DNA of 64,000 bases from Anaerolineae bacterium. GTDB lineage: Bacteria; Chloroflexota; Anaerolineae; DUEN01. The position numbers were made by a program, and so were the translations under genes. The DNA lies in assembly GCA_025060615.1 (NCBI GenBank), contig JANXBS010000019.1, positions 1 through 64,000 on the forward strand. Reading direction: 5' to 3'. This document shows, one piece after another, positions 21,765 to 32,366 of this stretch (positions are counted from its first letter, which is position 1; every line of letters starts with the position of its first letter). The notes under the pieces are model-generated. The model saw only the letters and a list, made by a program, of their open reading frames with translations. It did no database searches and was not told the DNA's origin.

Positions 21765-22156
21765 AGCTAGAGTCTACCATAGCCCAGTATGAGAGGCAAA
21801 GCGCCAAAAGTTGACGGCTCATGTTCTAAAGTAAACGCACCACAAGGAGCTTCCAGTCCTAGCGTAGAGATTGCCGACTCGGGCTGCTCTGCGACCACCG
21901 CCTCTTTTAGCCGGGTTCGCGCTGACAGCCGAGGGAGAGACGTTGGAACCCGAGCCAGGCTGCTTGGCGATGCACTCTAGCCAGGGAAGCCCCAATTGAC
22001 AGCTTATCGCCAGTAGAATACAATATAGCCAGAAAGAACTCCGCTATTTGCTTCCACTTTCCCCGGATTCATGTCGATTCCGGCCTGATCTTTGCTGCGA
22101 GATTTTGAGGACGCTCCGTTATCTGAGATGAACGATGATCGAAGTTTACACGGGGG
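21765..22156. other. 392-bp stretch with a promoter but no clear gene
   Basis: A good plus-strand promoter lies at 21996-22024. A pair of repeats CGGGTTC and GAACCCG near 21918-21952 could form a hairpin. Frames through the first 200 bp show no recognisable protein on either strand, and no riboswitch consensus was recognised. Confidence 0.5.
21996..22024 (+). promoter_or_regulatory. Promoter upstream of the 72-residue protein
   Basis: Perfect TTGACA (21996-22001), 17-bp spacer and TACAAT (22019-22024). The predicted leader is about 125 nt. Confidence 0.6.
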
Positions 22157-22375
22157 ATGACGATGGCTGCAGAACGAAGTCCAGATAAAGTGAAAGCGCG
22201 GATAGACCAGGCTATGTGGGAGCTGTTACTGAACTTATACCGGGCAGCAGAGTTGGCCCCAGAGGAACATGACTCGGAATTGGAGGAGTTGATCGCCAAG
22301 GCTCAGGAACTGAGAGCTTCCCTTGCTAGAACCTTCGGCCAACCTCATGCTGATCCGAGCGAAAAAATGGCTTGA
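22157..22375 (+). CDS. Small acidic helical protein of unknown function
   Basis: A 72-residue, Glu- and Leu-rich protein predicted to be mostly helical (QAMWELLLNLYRAAELAPEE, then ELEELIAKAQELRASLARTF). I do not recognise a family. Support for it being real comes from a GGGGGA Shine-Dalgarno before the ATG at 22157 and a strong promoter 130 bp upstream. The reading frame also shows heptad-like order. A second ATG two codons later is an equally possible start. It converges on kbl with a 63-bp gap. Confidence 0.55.
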   Translation: MTMAAERSPDKVKARIDQAMWELLLNLYRAAELAPEEHDSELEELIAKAQELRASLARTFGQPHADPSEKMA

Positions 22376-22438
22376 ACGTGTAGAGGCCCTGGTGGGACAT
22401 CTGCCTCACCAAGACATCTATTGGGATCTCTGTTCTGC

Positions 22439-23632
<1,194 letters not shown>

Positions 23633-23705
23633 AGCGCACCTCTCTGGCAAATGAGAGACGATAGGAAATGGATGGCTATCGTTGGCCATTCGTGGTCTTT
23701 TATCT

Positions 23706-24746
23706 TCAGGGAAACAGTACGATCTTGCCGCTCTGGCCGGAACGCATGATTCGGATCGCCTCTTCGAATTGATCCATCGGATAGCGATGGGTGATGATCG
23801 GTGTCAGATCTACGGCTCCAGACGAGAGAAGCCCGCGGATCCGGTACCAGGTGTCCCAAATGCGCCGACCGACGATGCCATACACAGTGGCCCCCTTGAA
23901 GATCACATGATTGGCCAAATCGAACGGGATAGGCGCGCTGGGAAGTCCCAGCATAGCTACCTCTCCGCCGTCAGCCAGAGCGCGAAACCCCTGGTCAATG
24001 GCCGATGCTGCGCCGGCCATCTCTAGCAGGACGTCCACTCCCTCGCCTCCTGTATGCGACCGCACGAACTCCACTACATCTACCTCGGCCACGTTGAGGG
24101 CGTAGTCCGCGCCTACTCGCCGTGCCAGTTCCAGCCGGTAAGGGCTGATGTCAGTGGCGAAGATGGTGCGGGCGCCGGCTGCACGTACTACAGCGATGGT
24201 CATCAGCCCCACCGGTCCGCAGCCGGTGATCAGGACATCGCGCGCCGACACGTCGGTGGCAAAGGCGGTGTGGACGGCGTTCCCGAAGTTCTCCTGTAAG
24301 GATGCCAACTCCGGCGGCATATCCGGTGGATTGGCCCAAATGTTTTCCACTGGTAAGACAACATATTCGGCGAAGCAGCCGTCTCGATCCACGCCGATGA
24401 TTTGTGTTTGTTGGCAGAGGTGGCGGCGGCCTGTACGACACTGGCGACATTGGCCGCAGGTGATGTGACTTTCAGCAGACACGTAAGCGCCTACCTCGAC
24501 CTCGGTCACCTCTTTGCCACGCTCGACCACGGTGCCGCAGAATTCATGGCCGATGATGATAGGCGGGCGGATGCGCTCGCGAGCCCACGGGTCCCAAGCG
24601 TAGATATGCAGATCGGTGCCGCAGATAGACATCGCTTGGATTCGAATCAGCACCTCGCGCGGACCTGGGCGAGGCACCTCCATTAGCCTCATCTCCAGCC
24701 CTGGCGAGCGATGAGATTTTACGATGGCGCGCATCCTTTCCGACAT
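23706..24746 (-). CDS. tdh: L-threonine 3-dehydrogenase
   Basis: A 346-residue zinc-dependent medium-chain dehydrogenase that oxidises L-threonine to 2-amino-3-ketobutyrate with NAD+. The catalytic zinc ligands are C42 (SICGTDLH) and H67-E68 (GHEF). The structural zinc cysteines are C97, C100, C103 and C111. The nucleotide-binding [12 protein letters not shown] block follows. NVFGRRIW-like [10 protein letters not shown] near the C-terminus is typical of TDH rather than sorbitol dehydrogenase. A CAGGAGAG Shine-Dalgarno precedes the ATG at 24746. It forms an operon with kbl. Confidence 0.95.
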   Translation of the reverse strand: MSERMRAIVKSHRSPGLEMRLMEVPRPGPREVLIRIQAMSICGTDLHIYAWDPWARERIRPPIIIGHEFCGTVVERGKEVTEVEVGAYVSAESHITCGQCRQCRTGRRHLCQQTQIIGVDRDGCFAEYVVLPVENIWANPPDMPPELASLQENFGNAVHTAFATDVSARDVLITGCGPVGLMTIAVVRAAGARTIFATDISPYRLELARRVGADYALNVAEVDVVEFVRSHTGGEGVDVLLEMAGAASAIDQGFRALADGGEVAMLGLPSAPIPFDLANHVIFKGATVYGIVGRRIWDTWYRIRGLLSSGAVDLTPIITHRYPMDQFEEAIRIMRSGQSGKIVLFP

Positions 24747-24807
24747 GGTGAGCTCTCCTGTGGGTCAAAAAGTCCTTGGCCGAGATGGGCATTTCTGTTC
24801 GAGTTAC

Positions 24808-24837
24808 AGTATATCACGCTTCAAGCCGAAGCGACAA
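24808..24837 (-). promoter_or_regulatory. Promoter candidate of tdh-kbl
   Basis: TTGTCG (24832-24837) and TATACT (24808-24813) with an 18-bp spacer on the minus strand, about 60 nt upstream of the tdh start. Confidence 0.45.
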
Positions 24838-24856
24838 CCGAAGATGCTTGGGGTTC

Positions 24857-24885
24857 ATTGACCGAGGCCTCCAGGTATGTTATGA
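24857..24885 (+). promoter_or_regulatory. Promoter of the pcm-rfbD-glycosyltransferase operon
   Basis: TTGACC (24857-24862), 17-bp spacer and TATGAT (24880-24885). It is divergent from the tdh promoter and lies about 280 bp upstream of pcm, reading through the PIN-domain remnant. Confidence 0.55.
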
Positions 24886-25022
24886 TTGTCTCAAAACCGG
24901 CCGGGCATCGAGGCCGCCCGTGTGTATTTCAGGAAGATCTCCTGCCTATCCTGTATATCGGATGGGTGGGCAAGGCATGCCATCGTACGGAAGTCACTGC
25001 CATGCTCTCAGCAGCGCGCTGA

Positions 25023-25130
25023 GAGCTCAGCTTGGTGGACTATGTCAGTTTCGAGATCATGCGACGCCTGGAGATCAAACGAGCTTTCGCCTTCGATCCG
25101 CATTTTGAAGGACAGGGGTTCGAGTGTATA
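25023..25130 (+). pseudogene. C-terminal remnant of a PIN-domain (VapC-type) toxin
   Basis: The frame that runs into pcm encodes [19 protein letters not shown] followed by [14 protein letters not shown]. This is the closing segment of VapC-like PIN ribonucleases (family pattern SLVDxxSFxxMrrlgixxAlafDxHFexqGF). Two of the acidic active-site residues are still present, but the first 90-100 residues, including the start, are absent. No antitoxin is visible next to it. It has no stop before pcm, so it looks like an N-terminal extension of that gene, but pcm has its own start and Shine-Dalgarno at 25164. Confidence 0.75.
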
Positions 25131-25163
25131 GTGGGCCTCACTGGCTCAGGAGTGATATGCTTT

Positions 25164-25811
25164 ATGGAACATTGGCCGCCACTCTGGCCAGACATCACCG
25201 ATGCACGGGTGCTTGATGCCATCGCCCGCGTTCCACGAGCCGAGTTCGTGCCTGAGGAATTCCGCGAACAAGCCCTGCTCGATCAGCCGTTGCCTATCGG
25301 CTATGGGCAGACTATCTCTCAACCCTATGTGGTAGCTCTGATGACGCAATTGCTTGCTCTCAAACCAGAGGATCGCGTGCTGGAGATCGGAACTGGATCC
25401 GGCTATCAGGCAGCCGTCCTAGCCGAATTGGCTCGGGAAGTGTACAGCGTGGAGATGATCAAACCGCTGGCTGAGGCGGCACAAGAGCGCCTACAGCGGT
25501 TGGGCTACACCAACGTTCACATCCTGCACGGTGATGGCGCGCTGGGATGGCCTGAACACGCGCCTTATGACGCGATCATTGTCACGGCCGCCCCGACGCA
25601 GATCCCACCCCCCTTGATCGCCCAGCTGGCCGAAGGGGGGCGTATGGTGATACCGGTTGGACCGGAGTACAGCGAGCAGACACTCCAGCTAGTGGTGAAA
25701 CGACGAGGCCACGTCCGCATTCAGTCCATTGCCCCGGTACGCTTTGTGCCCCTGGTGAGTCCCATCCCCGACATCTCGGAGCCTGATCTGAGTAAAAGTA
25801 AAGAGGTATGA
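25164..25811 (+). CDS. pcm: Protein-L-isoaspartate O-methyltransferase
   Basis: A 215-residue SAM-dependent methyltransferase that repairs isoaspartyl residues in aged proteins. The family substrate-recognition block [19 protein letters not shown] sits at residues 46-64 and the SAM motif [16 protein letters not shown] at 72-87. [16 protein letters not shown] and GGRMVIPVG follow. The ATG at 25164 ([10 protein letters not shown]) has an AGGAG 11 nt upstream. The same frame is open upstream to 25032, but that part is a PIN-domain remnant and is not part of this enzyme. It overlaps rfbD by 4 bp (ATGA), so the two are translationally coupled. Confidence 0.94.
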   Translation: MEHWPPLWPDITDARVLDAIARVPRAEFVPEEFREQALLDQPLPIGYGQTISQPYVVALMTQLLALKPEDRVLEIGTGSGYQAAVLAELAREVYSVEMIKPLAEAAQERLQRLGYTNVHILHGDGALGWPEHAPYDAIIVTAAPTQIPPPLIAQLAEGGRMVIPVGPEYSEQTLQLVVKRRGHVRIQSIAPVRFVPLVSPIPDISEPDLSKSKEV

Positions 25812-26680
25812 ACAAACTACAGCGGATCGTAGTCACCGGTGCACGAGGACAGGTAGGTAGGGCTCTGTGCACTCTGTTCAACGGTGTGACTTTGCTGGCG
25901 CTCAGCTCGGCCGATGCTGATGTGCGAGATGGCGATCGTATCATTCCCTTGATCGCCGATTTCCATCCGGATCTGGTCATCCACACCGCCGCTTGGACCG
26001 ATGTAGATGGCGCCGAGCGCGATCCCGATGGCGCATACGCGGTGAACGCGCTGGGCACACAGAATGTTGCGTTGGCCTGCCAGGCGACAGGGGCGGCTAT
26101 GGTTTACCTCAGCACCAATGAGGTGTTCGATGGCCAGGCCACCGAGCCCTATCGCGAGTGGGATACGCCTGCTCCCATCAGCGTGTATGCCCGCTCGAAG
26201 CTGGCTGGTGAACGGATCGCGCAAATGCTCCTGAATCGGCTGTATATCGTGCGGACGTCCTGGGTCTTTGCTCCTGGCGGCCGTAACTTCCCCAGTAAGA
26301 TCATCGCCACGGCCGATCGCCTGGGCGCGCTGCGCGTTGTGGATGACGAGATCGGCAACCCCACCTATGCGCCAGACCTGGCCCAGGCCATCATACGGTT
26401 GATCCATACAGGACGATTCGGGATCTACCACCTGACTAATGAAGGCGCCTGCTCGCGTTACGAGTGGGCCTGTGAGATCTTGCGTTTGAGCGGTCGCAAG
26501 CATGTGCCGATCACTCCCATCCCCTCACGGGAATGGAGCCGATTGGCCAGGCCTCCTCTACGCGCAGTGCTCGCCAACACCGCTGCAGCCGCCCTGGGCA
26601 TTCGCCTGCGCCCTTGGCGAGAGGCATTGGCCGATTATTTCGCTGTTAGCGAGCCAGCGGCCAAGCCAGAGAACCAGTGA
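25808..26680 (+). CDS. rfbD: dTDP-4-dehydrorhamnose reductase
   Basis: A 290-residue short-chain dehydrogenase of the RmlD type, reducing dTDP-4-dehydro-L-rhamnose to dTDP-L-rhamnose. The nucleotide motif TGARGQVG is at residues 10-17, with [12 protein letters not shown], the catalytic region [10 protein letters not shown] and YARSK (Y127, K131). [14 protein letters not shown] is also characteristic. No rmlA, rmlB or rmlC lies adjacent, so the rest of the pathway must be elsewhere. It is followed after 33 bp by a glycosyltransferase that may use the product. Confidence 0.92.
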   Translation: MNKLQRIVVTGARGQVGRALCTLFNGVTLLALSSADADVRDGDRIIPLIADFHPDLVIHTAAWTDVDGAERDPDGAYAVNALGTQNVALACQATGAAMVYLSTNEVFDGQATEPYREWDTPAPISVYARSKLAGERIAQMLLNRLYIVRTSWVFAPGGRNFPSKIIATADRLGALRVVDDEIGNPTYAPDLAQAIIRLIHTGRFGIYHLTNEGACSRYEWACEILRLSGRKHVPITPIPSREWSRLARPPLRAVLANTAAAALGIRLRPWREALADYFAVSEPAAKPENQ

Positions 26681-26713
26681 AGGACGGCCGTGTGATGTAG
26701 GAGAGCAGTTTTC

Positions 26714-27670
26714 ATGACTCGAGAACGTCCGTTTGCCTCGGTGATCATCCCCAACTACAACGGCGAACGTTTCCTGCCTACCTGTTTGGACGCGTTGCGC
26801 GCCCAGACTTATCCGGCCGGCCGTTTTGAGGTGATTGTGGTAGATGACGCCAGTCAGGATGGCTCGCTGGCTTTACTTCAACGCGCCTACCCTGAAGTTC
26901 GTGTATTAGCCTTGCCGCGGAATCGAGGGCTAGCGGCCGCTTGTAATGCCGGTGCTGCAGTCGCTCGCGGCGACGCGCTGGTCATGCTGAACAACGACAC
27001 TGAGGCGGAGCCGGGATGGCTTGCCGCACTTATGGAGGAGTTGACCGCCCATCCCAAGGTAAGCACAGTAGCCTCCAAGCTGCTGTTGTTTGACCAACGT
27101 GAGGTCTTGCATTCGGCGGGCGATCTATATGGCCGTGATGGAATCCCGCGCAATCGCGGTGTATGGGAGCGCGATCAAGGGCAATATGACCGTGATCGCC
27201 GCATCTTTGGCGGTTGTGGCGGGGCCGTAGCCTATCGGCGAACGGCTTGGGAAGAAGCTGGCGGGTTTGATGAGCAGTTGTTCATGTATCTAGAAGACGT
27301 GGATTTAGCGTGGCGATTGCGGTTGCTGGGGTGGGAGGCGATCTTCGCGCCTGAGGCCCGGGTCTATCACCGCTTGAGCGCGACCGGCGGCGGCGCTCTT
27401 GCCAGCTTCTACACAGGACGCAATACAGTGTGGGTGTTGGCTCGGGATGTGCCTGGTCCTATCCTGCGTCACCACTGGCCGGCTATGGTGCGCGCGCAGC
27501 TTCGCATCGCCCGAGAGGCTGCGCGGGCCTGGCGTGGCGTCGCCGCACGAGCTCGCTTGCGCGGTCAATGTGCAGGCCTCGCCGGCTTGCCGCGCATGTT
27601 GGCTCAGCGGTCTGCACTGCAGGCGCGCCGGCGCGTATCCATCGAGTCGCTGGAAGCATTGTTGGTCTGA
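26714..27670 (+). CDS. Glycosyltransferase family 2 (rhamnosyltransferase-like)
   Basis: A 318-residue GT-A fold transferase. The N-terminus has ASVIIPNYNGERFLPTCLDA and VDDASQDGS, then NRGLAAACNAGA and the metal-binding LNNDTE. The acceptor-side segment GGCGGAVAYRRTAWEEAGGF and EDVDLAWRLRLLG follow. This pattern matches the GT2 group that includes rhamnosyltransferases (WcaA/RfbF type). The position directly after rfbD fits rhamnose transfer to a surface glycan, but donor and acceptor are inferred. It ends before a strong hairpin. Confidence 0.88.
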   Translation: MTRERPFASVIIPNYNGERFLPTCLDALRAQTYPAGRFEVIVVDDASQDGSLALLQRAYPEVRVLALPRNRGLAAACNAGAAVARGDALVMLNNDTEAEPGWLAALMEELTAHPKVSTVASKLLLFDQREVLHSAGDLYGRDGIPRNRGVWERDQGQYDRDRRIFGGCGGAVAYRRTAWEEAGGFDEQLFMYLEDVDLAWRLRLLGWEAIFAPEARVYHRLSATGGGALASFYTGRNTVWVLARDVPGPILRHHWPAMVRAQLRIAREAARAWRGVAARARLRGQCAGLAGLPRMLAQRSALQARRRVSIESLEALLV

Positions 27671-27676
27671 AAACAG

Positions 27677-27703
27677 CCTGGAGGGGCGTCTCGCCCCTCC
27701 AGG
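27677..27703. terminator. Bidirectional terminator-like hairpin
   Basis: A perfect 12-bp GC-rich stem (CCTGGAGGGGCG with its complement) and a 3-nt loop lie 7 nt after the glycosyltransferase stop, between convergent genes. There is no T-run on the plus strand, so it may rely on Rho or act as an RNA 3' end stabiliser. Confidence 0.55.
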
Positions 27704-27763
27704 CCTCCTCTGAGAGACCTCTTAGGCCCTGGGCGTACAGCAGAGCTGGAGGGAGAGTGCCAG

Positions 27764-28933
27764 TTACGTTAGCCGTTCCACTGTGACCCATTGACCGGAT
27801 TCGGCTGACTTGAGCACGGCGTCTACCACGGCGTCCGTCTGCGCGCCGCTGAGGAAGTCCGAGTTAGGCTGCTCCCTCCTGTCTAGCGCATATAGGAAGT
27901 CCACCACCGCGTGCACGAACGTGTGCTCATAACCGATAGGATGGCCGGGCGGCCACCAGTGGGAAATATACTCATGATCGCCGGCGTTGGTCGCTAAGAT
28001 CACCGACCACCCTTGCCGGTCGCTGGGCTGAGTTCCATCGTAAAACTCCAGCTCGTTCATGCGCTCAAAGTTGAAGGCGATGGATCCTTTAGAGCCATTG
28101 ATCTCGAACCGGTTATAGTTCTTGCGGCCCAGCGCAAAGCGCGTCGCCTCGAATGAGGCCACTGCGCCGTTCTCCAGCTCGGCGATGATGAGCGCGGCAT
28201 CGTCCACGGTCACCTCTCCCACGCCGCCGCCGGCCGCCGACCCCCATGCGCCCATGTCCTCCGCAGGCAATGGGCGCTGCTTGATAAACGTCTTGGTCAA
28301 CGCGGTAACGCGGGTCACCTCACCTACAAGATAGCGGCACAGGTCAATGGTGTGGGAGCCGATGTCGCCCAACGCGCCTGCGCCGGCGATCTCCTTGCGC
28401 AGCCGCCATACCAGCGGGAAGTTGGGGTCGGTGATCCAGTCCTGGAGATAGGTGCCGCGGTAGTGGCGGATCTCCCCCAGCGCGCCGGACTCGATCAGCT
28501 TCTTCGCCAGGCGCACGGCCGGCACTCGGCGGTAGTTGTAATTGCAGAGCGTGGTCACCCCGGCCTCGCGCGCCGCCTGTACCATCGCCTTGGCCTCCTC
28601 CAACGAGTTGGCTAACGGCTTCTCGCAGATGATGTGCTTGCCGGCTTTAGCTGCGGCGATGGCGATCTCCGCATGGGTATTGCCTGGCGAGCCGATATCA
28701 ATCACATGGATATCGTCCCGCTCTACCACCTCTCGCCAGTCCGTCGCGATCTCTTCCCATCCGAACTGATCGGCGACGGCTTTGACTGCATCCCGGTTGC
28801 GCCCAACTAGCACTTTCATGACAGGCTTGATGGGCAGGTCGGGGAAGAAGACGGGGGCCTGCCGAAGGGCGTTGGAATGGGCGCGCCCCATAAACTTGTA
28901 CCCGATCAGGGCTACATTGACTGTCTTAGCCAT
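27764..28933 (-). CDS. Gfo/Idh/MocA-family oxidoreductase
   Basis: A 389-residue NAD(P)-dependent dehydrogenase acting on a sugar, inositol or similar polyol. The Rossmann start is VNVALIGYKFMGRAHSNAL, followed by IDIGSPGNTHAEIAIAAAKA. The family signature with the catalytic lysine is ICEKPLANSLEEAKAM, and GDIGSHTIDLCRYLVGEV lies in the substrate domain. The exact substrate cannot be told. An excellent GGAGGGAG Shine-Dalgarno precedes the ATG at 28933. It is separated from lutC by 104 bp and may be monocistronic. Confidence 0.92.
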   Translation of the reverse strand: MAKTVNVALIGYKFMGRAHSNALRQAPVFFPDLPIKPVMKVLVGRNRDAVKAVADQFGWEEIATDWREVVERDDIHVIDIGSPGNTHAEIAIAAAKAGKHIICEKPLANSLEEAKAMVQAAREAGVTTLCNYNYRRVPAVRLAKKLIESGALGEIRHYRGTYLQDWITDPNFPLVWRLRKEIAGAGALGDIGSHTIDLCRYLVGEVTRVTALTKTFIKQRPLPAEDMGAWGSAAGGGVGEVTVDDAALIIAELENGAVASFEATRFALGRKNYNRFEINGSKGSIAFNFERMNELEFYDGTQPSDRQGWSVILATNAGDHEYISHWWPPGHPIGYEHTFVHAVVDFLYALDRREQPNSDFLSGAQTDAVVDAVLKSAESGQWVTVERLT

Positions 28934-29037
28934 ATCTCCCTCCGTATTTTTTGTCAGATTAGGGCTGAAGGAGCTCGCTGCTTGGGCAGTTTACGAGATG
29001 CCATATGCTGCTCTTGTACTGAGCCCAGCTCCGGATT

Positions 29038-29739
29038 CTACCTCTCCTCAAAGAGGAGCACTTCCATCTGTCGTGGGCCGTGCACGCCCAGAACTGGCGT
29101 CATCTCGATATCGGCCGTGCGGCTTGGGCCACTGATAAATGTTACGTTGCTGGCGTCGGCGAAAAACTCCCTAGCCCGGCCATCCTTCCGCAGCTCCGCT
29201 AGCCATGCCTCTAAATTGGGATAGAGACGAGAGACGGGCACTAGCGCTAGGTGCTTGGGGGTAATCAGCGATGCCAGCCGGCAGAATCCGGGGCCGCTAC
29301 GCACCACCACGGTGCCTGTGTTTGCTAGTGCCGCTTCGGCGCCGGTGATGCCCCAATCCACCTCGGTGGCCTGCTGCAACACGCTCATCCGATCTCTCGC
29401 TCGAAAATCGGGCACGATTACCTCGACCCCGATCGCAGACAAGGCATCGGACAACCCCGGCAAAGGCAGCAGCTCAGGGCTCCAAGACAGTACTCGTCGC
29501 ACCTGCTCCGTCTGAAAGCGGGATAACAGGCGCAGCCGCGCCGCTGCGACGGTCTCCATATACTCCCATGCTCCACCTAGTCGCTCGAGCTCTTGTCCGA
29601 ACCGTGCGATCCACTCGCGGCGCCCTCCTACGACCTGGGTTACCGCCTGTTCGAGCAGCCCCCTAGGGTGAGACACTGGTGGGTACCGGTGCAACGCCTG
29701 GGTGAGCCGGTTTAGGATCCGCTGTCGCACCTCGTTCAT
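29038..29739 (-). CDS. lutC: Lactate utilization protein C (LUD domain)
   Basis: A 233-residue LUD-domain protein. The C-terminal half has the family pattern DWGITGAEAALANTGTVVV, LALVPVSRLYPNLEAWL and FISGPSRTADIEMTPVLGVH, ending near GPRQMEVLL. It is a component of the LutABC (YkgEFG) complex for oxidation of L-lactate to pyruvate. It overlaps lutB by 4 bp. No lutA (CCG-domain subunit) is present next to the pair, so that partner must be elsewhere or replaced. Confidence 0.92.
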   Translation of the reverse strand: MNEVRQRILNRLTQALHRYPPVSHPRGLLEQAVTQVVGGRREWIARFGQELERLGGAWEYMETVAAARLRLLSRFQTEQVRRVLSWSPELLPLPGLSDALSAIGVEVIVPDFRARDRMSVLQQATEVDWGITGAEAALANTGTVVVRSGPGFCRLASLITPKHLALVPVSRLYPNLEAWLAELRKDGRAREFFADASNVTFISGPSRTADIEMTPVLGVHGPRQMEVLLFEER

Positions 29740-31169
29740 GGGCTAGCCCTTCGTGTAAGGCGCTGTCGCTCTGCCCAGCGATCCCGAAAGGGACGGGCGG
29801 CAAAGCCTGGAAAATCCCGACTGCGCGTCCAACGGTGAAACGGCGGCGGCAGCCAGCGCAGCCACCCTTGGCGTGTCATCCCTAAGCTCACCCAATATGC
29901 CAGCCGGCCTGCCCACCGATATCGTCTCGGCGACTGCATTAACCAGCACCAGCTATGGATCGCCCAGCGTTCCCATCTCGAGGACAGCCGCCCGGCCGTT
30001 AACTCCGCCCGTAGCCACAAGAGCAGTTGGGGGATGTCAATCTGCACGGGACACACATCCCGACAAGCGCCGCATAGCGAGCTGGCGCTGGGTAGCTCTT
30101 TCGCCTGGGAAAGGCCCTGCAGCAGCGGCGTCACCACTGCGCCAATAGGGCCTGAGTAGATCCAACCATAGGCGTGTCCACCAATCTCTCGGTAGACAGG
30201 GCAATGGTTCAGACAGGCGCCGCAGCGAATGCAATAGAGGGCCTCGGCATAGCCGTTGGCGAGCATCCGGGTGCGCCCGTTGTCGAGCAAGATAAGATGC
30301 AGCTCCTCCGGCCCATCTGGATCATCTGGCCGCGCCGGGCCGCTGATCAGGCTGACATAGGCAGTCAGCTTCTGCCCGGTGGCGCTGCGCGTGAGCATCT
30401 GCAGCAGCAACATCAGATCTTCAAGGGTAGGGACAACCTTCTCGATCCCCATGACCGCCACGTACAACGGTGGCAGGCTGGTCACCAGGCGGCCATTGCC
30501 TTCATTGGTGACAATGGCGAGCGTCCCCGTCTCCGCCACAGCGAAGTTGACCCCGCTGATCCCCATCTGGGCCTGGAGAAAGTGCCGACGTAACCGGCGC
30601 CGCGCCGTTGCCGTGAGGATCTCTGGCTCCAGTGTCATCGGCAGGCCCAAATGACGCTCGAAGAGTTCCGCGATCTCTTCCTTGCGCTTGTGGATGGCTG
30701 GCGTCACGATATGGGAGGGCGTCTCTCCGGCTAATTGGATGATGTACTCCCCCAAATCGGTCTCCACTACCTCCAGGCCAGCCAATTGCAGGGCGTGATT
30801 GAGGCCGATCTCCTCGCTCACCATGGACTTGCTCTTAACGATCTGACGCACCCCGCGCGAATGCGCCAGGTCCAGGATGATCTGACGGGCCTGGGCTGCG
30901 TCCTCTGCCCAATGCACAACGCCTCCTCGCGCCGTCACCTCGGCCTCTAACTGCTCCAGCAGCTCCGGGAGGTGAGTGATCGTGTGCTCGCGAATGGCGC
31001 GTGCTTGATCACGCAGCGCCTGAGGCTCGGCTAGTTCTGCGAAGGCCAGCGTCCGTTGGAGCATAAACTGTCCCACAGCGCGCTGCAAGGCTAAGCGTAA
31101 ATGCCGATCCTCTAGTGCCGCGCGCACACGTTGGTCAAAGGAAAGCCGAGGCGCGCCTTTCGTCATCAT
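29736..31169 (-). CDS. lutB: Lactate utilization iron-sulfur protein B
   Basis: A 477-residue LutB. An N-terminal LUD domain (KSKSMVSEEIGLNHAL, VETDLGEYIIQLAGETPSHI) is followed by two [4Fe-4S] clusters ligated by CIRCGACLNHCP and LCGACRDVCPV, then a C-terminal DUF3390-like helical part. FAVAETGTLAIVTNEGNGR is a typical family segment. It acts in electron transfer during lactate oxidation at the cytoplasmic face of the membrane. The start MMTKGAPRLSFDQRV at 31169 lies 6 bp after the M24 peptidase stop. That places lutB and lutC in an operon with the peptidase and a small membrane protein. Confidence 0.94.
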   Translation of the reverse strand: MMTKGAPRLSFDQRVRAALEDRHLRLALQRAVGQFMLQRTLAFAELAEPQALRDQARAIREHTITHLPELLEQLEAEVTARGGVVHWAEDAAQARQIILDLAHSRGVRQIVKSKSMVSEEIGLNHALQLAGLEVVETDLGEYIIQLAGETPSHIVTPAIHKRKEEIAELFERHLGLPMTLEPEILTATARRRLRRHFLQAQMGISGVNFAVAETGTLAIVTNEGNGRLVTSLPPLYVAVMGIEKVVPTLEDLMLLLQMLTRSATGQKLTAYVSLISGPARPDDPDGPEELHLILLDNGRTRMLANGYAEALYCIRCGACLNHCPVYREIGGHAYGWIYSGPIGAVVTPLLQGLSQAKELPSASSLCGACRDVCPVQIDIPQLLLWLRAELTAGRLSSRWERWAIHSWCWLMQSPRRYRWAGRLAYWVSLGMTRQGWLRWLPPPFHRWTRSRDFPGFAARPFRDRWAERQRLTRRASP

Positions 31170-31175
31170 GCCCTC

Positions 31176-32354
31176 TTAAAGCAGTCGAACGATCTCGTCC
31201 TGGAGCGGTAGCGTCGTCACCTCAGCGTCTCGCTCGCCGACGTACATATCAATCTCCAGCCGCACACCGAACTCGGGCAGGTAAATGCCCGGCTCGATGG
31301 AGAATCCTACGCCGGGGATCAAGCGACGCCGGTCTTGCGTCTCTAGGTTGTCTATGTTGACGCCGTTGCCATGCGCTTCCACGCCGATGGAGTGGCCGGT
31401 GCGATGGATGAAGTATTCACCATAGTTGGCATACGTGATGATTCCGCGCGCTACATCGTCCACTTCGTATCCATATACAGGCCGTCCTGCCCGGATGCCC
31501 TGCTGTACAAAGCGGACGGCCGCGTCACGGGCAGCCCGGACGATGTCGAAGATGTCTTGATGCAGCTTGGGCGGCTCTACACCGGCATAGGCTACCCAGG
31601 TGATGTCAGCGTAGACGGCGTCTGGCCGCTCCTCCTTTGCCCATAGGTCTATCAGCACCCAGTCGCCCGAGCGAACGGGTGTGGGACGATCTGGAGAGGG
31701 GAAGTAGTGCGGATTGCTGCTATGAGCGTTGACAGCCACGATAGCACCAGCCCCGATTAGGCCGCGATCTGCGCATTGTTGTAAGATGAACTGCTGGACT
31801 TCATGTTCACAAACCATCTGGCCCTTTCCTAGTGCCTGGGCGATGTGCTGAAAGGCCATATCTTTGATCGCCAACAGGGCGGCCGCGCTACGCCGATGTC
31901 CGGCGAGTTGTTCAGCGGTCCAGCAAGCCTCCACCGCCTGCACCAGGTCAGCTGAGGAGACGACCTCTACTCCCAGGCCGCGCACCATCTCGATCGTGCC
32001 GGCGTCCACCCGAGAGACGTAGGGAATGGCTCCTTGGGGAGAATACTCCATCGCCACCTGGCCGACGCCATGGAGCAGGCTGCGCAGGCGGTCAAGCCAG
32101 TCTTGCCAACTCACGTAGGTCAAGATGCGGCCGGGCAAAGGCGCTTGGAAGTGACCTGCTTCTAGACGGGGGATGATCCAGGCTGGCTCCCCCCTGGGCG
32201 GGATCCAATAGGCCCAACGGCGGCTAAAGACACCCTGCGCTGGCAGTCCTACCACCCGGCGGGCGATGGGATTCATGCCGTGAAAGTCGAAGAGGAGCCA
32301 GCCTCCCAACCCGGCTTCTGTCAACAAAGATTGAACGCGCCCTAAGTCCAACAT
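31176..32354 (-). CDS. M24-family metallopeptidase (Xaa-Pro peptidase-like)
   Basis: A 392-residue pita-bread-fold enzyme of the aminopeptidase P/prolidase/creatinase type. The metal ligands are recognisable: Asp in VLIDLWAK, Asp in VYADITWV, His in HRTGHSIG, Glu in FSIEPGIYL and Glu in VRLEIDMY. The N-terminal creatinase-like domain (LLFDFHGMNPIARRVVGL) is complete. The substrate may be a proline-containing peptide or another amide. It lies in the lut operon, 6 bp upstream of lutB and 12 bp downstream of a small membrane protein. Why a peptidase is linked to lactate use is unknown. Confidence 0.9.
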   Translation of the reverse strand: MLDLGRVQSLLTEAGLGGWLLFDFHGMNPIARRVVGLPAQGVFSRRWAYWIPPRGEPAWIIPRLEAGHFQAPLPGRILTYVSWQDWLDRLRSLLHGVGQVAMEYSPQGAIPYVSRVDAGTIEMVRGLGVEVVSSADLVQAVEACWTAEQLAGHRRSAAALLAIKDMAFQHIAQALGKGQMVCEHEVQQFILQQCADRGLIGAGAIVAVNAHSSNPHYFPSPDRPTPVRSGDWVLIDLWAKEERPDAVYADITWVAYAGVEPPKLHQDIFDIVRAARDAAVRFVQQGIRAGRPVYGYEVDDVARGIITYANYGEYFIHRTGHSIGVEAHGNGVNIDNLETQDRRRLIPGVGFSIEPGIYLPEFGVRLEIDMYVGERDAEVTTLPLQDEIVRLL

Positions 32355-32366
32355 GGCTCGGCGTGG

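Noticed and set aside
21765-22000. Riboswitch or small RNA upstream of the 72-residue gene
   Set aside because: A CGGGTTC/GAACCCG pair can form a hairpin, but no known riboswitch core could be matched.
25817-26503. 228-residue minus-strand frame opposite rfbD
   Set aside because: Antisense shadow of a clear dehydrogenase gene with no independent start signals.
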